Source: Rhodocyclaceae bacterium (GTDB lineage Bacteria; Pseudomonadota; Gammaproteobacteria; Burkholderiales; Rhodocyclaceae). From it: DNA of 7,737 nucleotides. Position numbers and translations under genes: made by a program. Positions 1 through 5,026 of this stretch are shown piece after piece. Location of the stretch: assembly GCA_025361105.1 (NCBI GenBank), contig JANYAW010000030.1, positions 1-7,737 of the forward strand, in the 5' to 3' direction. Positions within the stretch are counted from its first letter, which is position 1. Each line of letters starts with the position of its first letter. The notes beneath the pieces were generated by a model. That model was not told the DNA's origin and ran no database searches. It was given only the letters and a program-made list of their open reading frames with translations.

Positions 1-717
1 GCACACCAGTGGTGCCTTGATCTTGACTACGCTGTCGGTATCTGCCGCGACCCCGTAGTAAGGTGCACCGGCGTGCATGTCTGGTCCCAGCGCTGTCGCC
101 AGATAGTTGACTATGCCGCCGCCATAGCAGAAGCCCGTGACACCCAGCTTGCCGGTAGACATCTTGTGGGTCTGCAGGAATCGCGCACTATTCAATAGGT
201 CGACGCGTAGTTTGGCCTGGTCGAGGGAGGCCTGCAGCTTGCGACCGTCGTCGTCGTTGCCGGGATAGCCGCCAACAGGAAACAGCCCGTCGGGAGCAAG
301 CGCAAGGAACCCTTCCACGGCTGCGCGTCGTGCGACATCCTCGATATAGGGATTGAGCCCCCGATTTTCATGCACCACCAACACGACCGGATACGGGCCT
401 GGTCCACTGGGCTGGACGAGATATCCGCGCATCGTGCCTGAGTTGCCGCCAGGCGACGGATAGCTGACGTAGTTTGCCTTGATGCGTTGATCGGTGAAGG
501 AAATCGTTTGCGCCTGTGCGTAACGCGGCAGTAGTGCCTGCGCCATCAGCAATCCACTTGCGCCCAGCATCGCGATTGATCCGGCGCGACTAAGGAATTC
601 GCGGCGGTCGATATGGCCGTGGCAATACTCGTCGTACAAATCGAAAACGCGCTGATCGATTTCCAGTTGCGTAATGCCGCTTGTCGCCGCTTGCTGCGGT
701 AGCTGTTTGTCGCGCAT
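1..717 (-). CDS. Dienelactone hydrolase family protein, Tat-exported (3' end outside window)
   Basis: The frame is open from an ATG at 717 to the left edge (239 codons, no stop), so the C-terminus is missing. Reading the minus strand gives an N-terminal segment with DRREFLSRAG at residues 37-46, then a hydrophobic Ala/Gly/Leu stretch ending near AQAQ (67-70): a twin-arginine-type signal, so export to the periplasm in folded form is likely. The mature part shows alpha/beta-hydrolase features of the dienelactone hydrolase family: VVLVVHENRG at 111-120 and the nucleophile elbow GFCYGGG at 195-201, with Cys197 as the expected nucleophile. The Asp and His of the triad would lie beyond the edge. 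A clear ribosome site (AGGAG, revcomp of 724-728) sits 6 bases before the ATG and fixes the start. It resembles E. coli YghX-type hydrolases. The real substrate is unknown; family members cleave dienelactones or other esters. It is divergent from the gene at 936. Confidence 0.88.
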   Translation of the reverse strand, partial: MRDKQLPQQAATSGITQLEIDQRVFDLYDEYCHGHIDRREFLSRAGSIAMLGASGLLMAQALLPRYAQAQTISFTDQRIKANYVSYPSPGGNSGTMRGYLVQPSGPGPYPVVLVVHENRGLNPYIEDVARRAAVEGFLALAPDGLFPVGGYPGNDDDGRKLQASLDQAKLRVDLLNSARFLQTHKMSTGKLGVTGFCYGGGIVNYLATALGPDMHAGAPYYGVAADTDSVVKIKAPLVC

Positions 718-795
718 GCTGGTCTCCTCTTTGACGGGCGGTCTGTGGCGAAAACTGCATTGTCACTGGCGCCTTTAGTGATAGTTACAAACTGC

Positions 796-824
796 GTTTT
801 AAAGCATTGTTCGATGCCGGGCAA
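796..824 (-). promoter_or_regulatory. Candidate sigma-70 promoter of the hydrolase gene
   Basis: On the minus strand a TTGCCC box (revcomp of 819-824) and a TAAAAC box (revcomp of 796-801) are separated by exactly 17 bases. Each box matches the sigma-70 consensus at 4 of 6 positions. Transcription would start near 789, leaving an untranslated leader of about 70 bases. The -35 box overlaps the left edge of the dyad at 823-849, which would suit repression or activation there. This is a pattern match only. Confidence 0.4.
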
Positions 825-849
825 TATCGTTACATCACGTAGCAATATT
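823..849. promoter_or_regulatory. Imperfect 27-bp dyad between divergent genes (candidate operator)
   Basis: The arms AATATCGTTAC (823-833) and GTAGCAATATT (839-849) are inverted repeats matching at 9 of 11 positions around a 5-base centre, ATCAC. It lies midway between the divergent hydrolase and FecR-like genes and touches the candidate -35 box of the former. The form suits a dimeric regulator. I cannot name the regulator, and a chance dyad is possible. Confidence 0.35.
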
Positions 850-935
850 TGACCTCCGACACGATGCATTCCGGTCGGCGGAGATAGGGGGCCAAGCGTT
901 GAGTAAATCGTTGCCCTATTTGTTTTGGAGTCACC

Positions 936-2702
936 ATGTCTTTTTCATCGTCAGGTGTTCACGTTGGATTTGTTTTGTTCGCCAAGCGGTTGATGGCGTT
1001 CGCTGTGTTTGCGGCGGCTTGCCTCAGCGTCACAGCAGTGTGTGCGCAAGATGATCCGCCCGGACGGATTGGCCAATTGGCTGATTTCCAGGGCCGGGCC
1101 TGGCTGTTTGACAGGGATCGCCAGGAATGGGTAGCTGCGCCGCGCAATCGTCCCCTGACCAGCGGCGATCGATTGATGATAGACCAGGGTGGCCGCGCGG
1201 TAGTTCGTATTGGTTCAACGACATTACGAATCGCTGGTGGTAGCGACGTGGAACTGCAGCGTATTGACGACGAACAAATCAGGCTGATGCTGCAACGCGG
1301 CACAATGGCCGTGCAGGTAGCTTCTCCTGAAGTTGCTGCTGAAATTCAAATCGCGACAGCCTTTGGAACTTTCTTGCCGCTGAGCCCCGGTCACTATCGA
1401 TTTGACCATCGCGATGGCGAGACCAATGCCACCAATTGGTACGGCGCGCTCAGCGCGGCAGGTTCGACGGACCTTGTGGTTGGGGAAAGACAGCAACTCA
1501 CTTTGCGGCTGATCGGCGGAACAAATCGCCTGGCGTCGAGCATATCGGCCGTTGCGGTGGATTCATTTTCGGATTGGGTCGCGCAAGATGCGCAAGGCGA
1601 AACGCAGAACTACGCTGCTCAATTCGTTTCACCAGAGATGACCGGCTGGGAAGATCTGGACCGGTATGGCCGTTGGGATTCTGATCCTCAATACGGCGCG
1701 ATTTGGCTCCCGTCTGTGGTTGCATCCGGGTGGGCGCCCTACCGCTTCGGAAGTTGGGTTTGGATGGTGCCATGGGGTTGGACATGGGTGGACAATGCCC
1801 CATGGGGCTTTGCACCTTTCCACTATGGTCGATGGGTCAATGTAAGCGGGCGATGGGTCTGGTCGCCGGGTCAACGGATTCGACGCCCAACCTATGCTCC
1901 TGCACTGGTCACCTGGACTACACCGCCGCATAGTCCCCGGAGTGGACATGACACAGGGCCTGCGGTTGCGTGGCAGCCACTCGCGCCGCACGAACACTAC
2001 GTTCCCGTTTATCGCGCCAGCCCGACCCACCGAAAAAATATCGATCTGTCGCACGCGATCTCAGGCGCTGATCATCACACTGATACCGGCCGTCTACGTA
2101 ACGGAAGCGTCAACGAAACGCCAGGCACGCCACCGGGGAGTCGGTCGGGTACGACAAACGGAACAAGAGAGCCTGTTGTGGATAACGGTCCAGGCCCGGG
2201 CAAATTTTGGAATTCCGGCGTGAGCCCTGCACCGGCGCACACGCCACCTCCTGCCACGCGACCGGCGACAGATGCTGGAACGGTGACTACGCAAACAACA
2301 CCGATCTATCGTCCACCGGTCAGCGTGCCTAATTCAGGCACGCAAAATATCGAACGTCCCTCATGGCGCGGTGACAATGGGCGTCGTGATCGATCCACAG
2401 ATAGTGAAGCCACTCAGAACCGAGATCACACTCGGGATACCGGTCGCCCGCCGCAAACCGAGCATAGCGGACAAAGGACTCTGGAACCGGTGCCACAACG
2501 CCCGGTGCCTGTTGCTATCCCTCCAGCGGCGACACCGCCTAGGCCCAATCCGCCGGTTGCGGTGACACCACTACCTGCGCCGACTCCGGTGCCCACACCC
2601 GCCCCGCAACCGCCGCGAAAGTCACCGTCCAAAGGGGAGAAAACTGATGATGATGGAAACAATAACGAGAACCATCGGCAGACTCGCAAGATGGAGCGAT
2701 AG
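936..2702 (+). CDS. Exported FecR-like / DUF6600 domain protein with Pro/Thr-rich tail
   Basis: 588 residues. The start at 936 is supported by GGAG at 927-930. Residues 1-37 form a signal peptide with a basic KR pair at 17-18, a hydrophobic core and likely cleavage after VCA (37). Residues about 43-200 resemble the FecR-type beta domain: GRIGQLADFQGRAWLF, then a stretch typical of periplasmic FecR folds (SGDRLMIDQGGRAVVRIG, then LQRGTMAVQV). Residues about 236-318 are extremely Trp/Tyr/Gly rich (YGRWDSDPQYGAIWLP, then GSWVWMVPWGWTWVDNAPWG), the pattern of DUF6600, followed by VAWQPLAPHEHYVPVYR at 344-360, which usually accompanies it. From about 380 the protein is low-complexity, rich in Pro, Thr, Arg and Asn, with a charged C-terminus. 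No anti-sigma N-terminal domain, sigma factor gene or TonB-dependent receptor is adjacent, so classical FecR signalling is not supported. Function is unknown; an envelope or surface role is inferred. Confidence 0.85.
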   Translation: MSFSSSGVHVGFVLFAKRLMAFAVFAAACLSVTAVCAQDDPPGRIGQLADFQGRAWLFDRDRQEWVAAPRNRPLTSGDRLMIDQGGRAVVRIGSTTLRIAGGSDVELQRIDDEQIRLMLQRGTMAVQVASPEVAAEIQIATAFGTFLPLSPGHYRFDHRDGETNATNWYGALSAAGSTDLVVGERQQLTLRLIGGTNRLASSISAVAVDSFSDWVAQDAQGETQNYAAQFVSPEMTGWEDLDRYGRWDSDPQYGAIWLPSVVASGWAPYRFGSWVWMVPWGWTWVDNAPWGFAPFHYGRWVNVSGRWVWSPGQRIRRPTYAPALVTWTTPPHSPRSGHDTGPAVAWQPLAPHEHYVPVYRASPTHRKNIDLSHAISGADHHTDTGRLRNGSVNETPGTPPGSRSGTTNGTREPVVDNGPGPGKFWNSGVSPAPAHTPPPATRPATDAGTVTTQTTPIYRPPVSVPNSGTQNIERPSWRGDNGRRDRSTDSEATQNRDHTRDTGRPPQTEHSGQRTLEPVPQRPVPVAIPPAATPPRPNPPVAVTPLPAPTPVPTPAPQPPRKSPSKGEKTDDDGNNNENHRQTRKMER

Positions 2703-2714
2703 TCATCATCAATG

Positions 2715-3317
2715 CTAACAACCCACACCACCGGCTTCACGCGCTATCCATTGCTCGGTAAAGCGCCGCGCATCGACCAACCAATCGGCAAAATCAGCGG
2801 CAAATCCAGCCGGGTCAGCGAGAAATTCCTGCTCGCCACCGGCTAGCGGATTAGGCTGTCTGGCTCGACGTGACATACGAACCAGGACATCGCCTATGCC
2901 ATCGATGCCGGCGTAGCTGGACAGCCAATCTTGTTCAGCCATCAATTGCAACGCGAAATGTGCAGAGGTAGAAATATCATCCAGTCGACCGGCGATGGTC
3001 TTGTAAACAGCAGCCGAATAGTCGTTTAAGGGCTGGTGATGAATTTGATCCCAGTCGCGTGCAAGCAAGTGATCGTAAAAGATATCGACCAACACACCGG
3101 CGTAACGACGACGTTCAGGTGACACGCGATTTCGACTGGCGCGAAATGCCGGATTGCTTTCCGCAAATGTATCAATCGCTCTATGCAATGCGACCCCTCG
3201 CGCCAGGTCTTCCGGCAGCATCCCCGGCAGTGGACCCTTGATAAAGTCCCCGATGACACCGCCGACAACAAGCGCGGGGGACTGTCCGGCGAGCAATGCA
3301 TGGGCAAGGTAGTTCAT
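2715..3317 (-). CDS. acpH: Acyl carrier protein phosphodiesterase (AcpH, DUF479 family)
   Basis: 200 residues, close to the roughly 193 of E. coli AcpH, to which it aligns from the first residue. The signature start MNYLAHALLA matches MNFLAH of the family. It is followed by GDFIKGPLP (23-31), where E. coli has ADFVRG, then LHRAIDTF (44-51), corresponding to MHRRID, and VDIFYDHLLARDW (77-89), corresponding to LDVMWDHFLSRHW. The conserved His and Asp residues in these blocks are those expected to bind the metal. The enzyme removes the 4'-phosphopantetheine group from holo-ACP in the cytoplasm, giving apo-ACP, and so takes part in prosthetic-group turnover in fatty acid synthesis. An AAGGGT ribosome site (revcomp of 3326-3331) lies 8 bases upstream of the ATG. 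It converges with the DUF6600 gene only 12 bases away and no terminator hairpin is visible between them. A short ORF overlaps its start (see 3314-3421). Confidence 0.9.
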   Translation of the reverse strand: MNYLAHALLAGQSPALVVGGVIGDFIKGPLPGMLPEDLARGVALHRAIDTFAESNPAFRASRNRVSPERRRYAGVLVDIFYDHLLARDWDQIHHQPLNDYSAAVYKTIAGRLDDISTSAHFALQLMAEQDWLSSYAGIDGIGDVLVRMSRRARQPNPLAGGEQEFLADPAGFAADFADWLVDARRFTEQWIAREAGGVGC

Positions 3318-3421
3318 CGCTGTGTACCCTTGTTTGAGGACTCAAGGCATCGCCCTTGTTTCTCCAACCAATAGACCACGTTGTCGATAAGCACGATGCT
3401 GCCGGATCGTGGCGCTAGCAT
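3314..3421 (-). CDS. Possible 35-residue small ORF overlapping the acpH start
   Basis: Reading from an ATG at 3421 gives 35 codons (begins MLAPRSGSIVLIDNVVYWLE, ends KGTQR) with a TGA at 3316-3314 that overlaps the acpH ATG in an ATGA arrangement. This is the usual geometry for translational coupling. The codon just before the ATG is an in-frame TAA, so the ORF cannot extend further. Ribosome-site support is weak: GGAG lies about 16 bases before the ATG, which is too far. I do not recognise the peptide. It could be a coupled small protein, a leader peptide or a chance open frame. Confidence 0.28.
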   Translation of the reverse strand: MLAPRSGSIVLIDNVVYWLEKQGRCLESSNKGTQR

Positions 3422-3574
3422 TTAAAGACTCAGGCTTACTCCGAAGGAATTTTTTTCTTTGGATTTGTTCGATGCCAACGGCGTGTCACTAGCACCAACT
3501 GGTGAATTGAATTACATCACTCCACCTCGCGCATATCCACCACCAATGGCGGCGGATTTACCGCCGCTGTCGGC
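3422..3574. other. Intergenic region between yidB and acpH
   Basis: No gene is seen here. The only structures are a short dyad, CACCA-AC-TGGTG, at 3493-3504 and the GC-rich hairpin at 3549-3567. On the minus strand an A-rich stretch (revcomp of about 3449-3456) precedes GGAG. I could not find a convincing -35/-10 pair for acpH. Confidence 0.5.
3549..3567 (-). terminator. GC-rich hairpin after yidB (possible terminator)
   Basis: A perfect 7-bp stem, GCGGCGG / CCGCCGC, with a 5-base loop begins 8 bases after the yidB stop codon in the minus direction. No T-run follows, so it is not a canonical intrinsic terminator. It may stabilise the 3' end or help rho-dependent ending. Confidence 0.4.
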
Positions 3575-3991
3575 TCAGCCGAAAAGCTTGCCTTTGAGCA
3601 GGCCCATGCCTTGAGTCATTAGGTCGTTGCCTTCGGGGATGGTGCCGTTGGGCGTTAACTTGTCCACAATCTGTGGCAGTAATTCGGCCAAGTGTCCAGA
3701 CAGTTGGCTGGTGTCGATACCGAGCTGACTGGCGAGGCTCTGCAATTGTTCATTGCCCAGTACGCTCTGAATTTGTTCAGCGGAGATCGGCAGGTTTTGT
3801 CCGGTTGACACCCAGGACTTGGCGATTTCGCCCAAGCCGCCATTCTGGAATGATTGAACGAGACCGGAAAGGCCGCCGGTCTGCGGATTATTTACCAGCT
3901 GCATGACGCTGTTGAGTAGCGTGTTGCTACCTTGACTTTGTTGGCCGGAAATGGCGCCAGCCGCACCCACAATCTGATCGAGAAAGCTCAT
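3575..3991 (-). CDS. yidB: YidB family protein (DUF937)
   Basis: 138 residues, similar to the roughly 132 of E. coli YidB. The sequence begins MSFLDQIVGAAG and carries a Gln/Asn/Gly-rich N-terminal third (SQGSNTLLNSVMQLV). The family hallmark follows: a NGGLGEIAKSWVSTG segment (50-64), LPISAEQIQSVLG (67-79), then LPQIVDKLTPNG (105-116). No signal peptide or membrane segment is evident, so a cytoplasmic location is likely. The molecular function of the family is unknown. The frame is open upstream to 4150, but the ATG at 3991 is preferred: it has AAAGGA (revcomp of 4001-4006) 9 bases upstream, and homology starts there. The 53 extra residues in front of it are Cys/Arg-rich and unlike the family. 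It is divergent from the HhH gene at 4170. Confidence 0.9.
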   Translation of the reverse strand: MSFLDQIVGAAGAISGQQSQGSNTLLNSVMQLVNNPQTGGLSGLVQSFQNGGLGEIAKSWVSTGQNLPISAEQIQSVLGNEQLQSLASQLGIDTSQLSGHLAELLPQIVDKLTPNGTIPEGNDLMTQGMGLLKGKLFG

Positions 3992-4000
3992 GAAATAATT

Positions 4001-4006
4001 TCCTTT
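4001..4006 (-). promoter_or_regulatory. Ribosome binding site that fixes the yidB start
   Basis: AAAGGA on the minus strand lies 9 bases before the ATG at 3991, within an A-rich run. It supports the 138-residue start over the longer open frame that begins at 4150. Confidence 0.65.
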
Positions 4007-4050
4007 TTTAAAATGACGAGTCCTAGAATAACCGACCGGTAACCCTATTT

Positions 4051-4085
4051 CGCATAGTGACTCGAACTTTTCCGAGTTGTGTGCG
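4051..4085. promoter_or_regulatory. Interrupted dyad between yidB and the HhH gene
   Basis: ACTCG (4060-4064) and CGAGT (4073-4077) are exact inverted arms 8 bases apart. Flanking CGCA (4051-4054) and TGCG (4082-4085) extend the symmetry, with unmatched bases between. Its central place between two divergent genes would suit an operator, but short arms like these also arise by chance. Confidence 0.22.
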
Positions 4086-4099
4086 AAGGTCGCCACCGT

Positions 4100-4128
4100 T
4101 TGCGCGCATGGTTTCAGGGGCGCAATTT
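4100..4128 (+). promoter_or_regulatory. Weak candidate promoter for the HhH gene
   Basis: TTGCGC (4100-4105) and CAATTT (4123-4128) are spaced by 17 bases. The -35 box is fair, but the -10 box keeps only the important second A and last T. A T-rich leader and GGAG at 4158-4161 follow before the ATG at 4170. The promoter call is tentative. Confidence 0.22.
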
Positions 4129-4169
4129 TTCTGCAAGCTTTGAGCCTCAATTTTTTTGGAGACTACTAA

Positions 4170-4829
4170 ATGAACAAGTTTGTCACACTGTTGGTGGGCC
4201 TGGCATTGGCCGCTTTCAACGTTTTTGCTGCGGTCAATGTGAATACGGCGACTCAGGAACAGCTGGAGTCGCTCAACGGCATCGGCCCGGCCAAGGCCAA
4301 GGCGATCATTGAATACCGCAACAAGAATGGTGCCTTCAAAACGTTTGAGGATATTGACAAGGTTCCGGGTATCGGCGCGGGGATTATGGGCAAGATCAAA
4401 GGCGACGTGACGCTGACCGGTGCGACTACGGTCAATGCCGATGCCAAGAGCGATACGAAGAAAGCTGAACCGGCGAAAGCCGCAGCTCCAGCCAAGGTAG
4501 AGGCACCAAAACCTGTTGCACCCGCAACACCTGCGGCCAAGGTCGAACCGACGAAGGCGGTAACTCCGGCTGCCCCTGCCAAGCTAGAGGCAGCCAAGCC
4601 GACAGCCCCGGCAGCGAAGACCGAACCGGCTAAGGCTGCGAAGCCGGCAGCGCCGATGGTCAAGGCTGAAGAGAAGAAGGCGGATGAGAAGGCCGACAAG
4701 AAGGCCGCAGCAAAAGCTGATAAGGACGCCAAGAAAGCCGAGAAGGATGCCAAGAAGGCTGACAAGGACGCCAAGAAAGCTGATAAAGACGCAAAGAAGT
4801 CAGACAAGAAAGATGAGAAAAGCAAGTAG
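4170..4829 (+). CDS. Secreted ComEA-like helix-hairpin-helix protein with Lys/Ala/Pro-rich tail
   Basis: 219 residues, with GGAG at 4158-4161 in front of the ATG. Residues 1-20 are a signal peptide (MNKFVTLLVGLALAAFNVFA, cleaved before AVNVN). Residues 22-80 are a ComEA-type double helix-hairpin-helix domain: VNVNTATQEQLESL, then the first hairpin LNGIGPAKAKAII (35-47), then FKTFEDIDKVPGIG (57-70) with the second hairpin. This fold binds double-stranded DNA without sequence preference, and ComEA proteins hold incoming DNA in the periplasm during natural transformation. Family members in proteobacteria often have about 100 residues; here an extra 120 or so residues form a tail of PAK/APA motifs, then Lys/Asp/Ala repeats, resembling histone H1 or AlgP-type tails. 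The tail is strongly basic and probably unfolded. A role in DNA uptake is likely but unproved; structural DNA or envelope binding is the alternative. No other competence gene is in the window. Confidence 0.87.
   Translation: MNKFVTLLVGLALAAFNVFAAVNVNTATQEQLESLNGIGPAKAKAIIEYRNKNGAFKTFEDIDKVPGIGAGIMGKIKGDVTLTGATTVNADAKSDTKKAEPAKAAAPAKVEAPKPVAPATPAAKVEPTKAVTPAAPAKLEAAKPTAPAAKTEPAKAAKPAAPMVKAEEKKADEKADKKAAAKADKDAKKAEKDAKKADKDAKKADKDAKKSDKKDEKSK
4716..4799 (+). repeat. Four tandem 21-bp units coding A(D/E)KDAKK
   Basis: Four in-frame 21-bp copies (4716, 4737, 4758, 4779) encode the heptad Ala-Asp/Glu-Lys-Asp-Ala-Lys-Lys. A degraded fifth copy (SDKKDEK) follows. Copies differ mostly at third positions, so the unit was amplified some time ago and the amino-acid pattern was kept. 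A seven-residue period also suits a charged helix. Confidence 0.85.
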
Positions 4830-4845
4830 AAATGCGTTGAAAAGA

Positions 4846-4865
4846 CACGGTGCCATTGCACCGTG
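4846..4865 (+). other. Perfect 8-bp stem-loop upstream of the terminator
   Basis: CACGGTGC and GCACCGTG pair perfectly around a CATT loop, 16 bases after the HhH stop codon. No T-run follows. It stands just before the real terminator and would form a tandem double hairpin in the 3' end of the message. Confidence 0.6.
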
Positions 4866-4871
4866 GTTCGG

Positions 4872-4899
4872 AACCCCGCTGAGGCGGGGTTTTTCTTTT
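4872..4899 (+). terminator. Rho-independent terminator of the HhH gene
   Basis: AACCCCGC and GCGGGGTT form an 8-bp stem with a TGAG loop, directly followed by a T-rich run (TTTTT-C-TTTT, 4890-4899). This is a canonical intrinsic terminator for the plus-strand gene. On the minus strand no T-run follows the stem, so it should not end the convergent 5027-7708 transcript efficiently. Confidence 0.9.
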
Positions 4900-5026
4900 G
4901 CGCGCCTCACGAGGCTGCGCCGACACTGCGACTGGGCGTGCTAACACGCAGCAAAATTTTTCAAATAATCAGTACTGACAAACTCACTCTACAGCCCGCA
5001 CATTCGCCAGCAGCATCTAATTCCCA
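4900..5026. other. Intergenic stretch between convergent genes
   Basis: No gene is seen. A small stem GCGTG-CTAA-CACGC lies at 4936-4949, and on the plus strand it is followed after three bases by AAAATTTTT. For the minus-strand gene that ends at 5027, no proper intrinsic terminator is visible. Confidence 0.45.

Noticed and set aside
849..854. TTGACC as a -35 box for the FecR-like gene
   Set aside because: No acceptable -10 box occurs 16-18 bases downstream.
546..869. A 107-codon minus-strand frame across the divergent intergenic region
   Set aside because: It overlaps the hydrolase start and promoter in another frame and has no recognisable features.
3992..4150. N-terminal extension of yidB by 53 codons
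   Set aside because: The family start MSFLDQ at 3991 has a good ribosome site. The extension is unlike YidB proteins and covers the likely regulatory region.
4253..4861. A 202-codon minus-strand frame rich in Ala, Ser and Phe
   Set aside because: Antisense shadow of the Lys/Ala-rich tail of the HhH protein. It has no ribosome site and no family signature.
4936..4949. Small stem GCGTG-CTAA-CACGC as a terminator for the minus-strand gene
   Set aside because: Only 5 bp, and no T-run follows in the minus direction. It lies about 80 bases beyond the stop.
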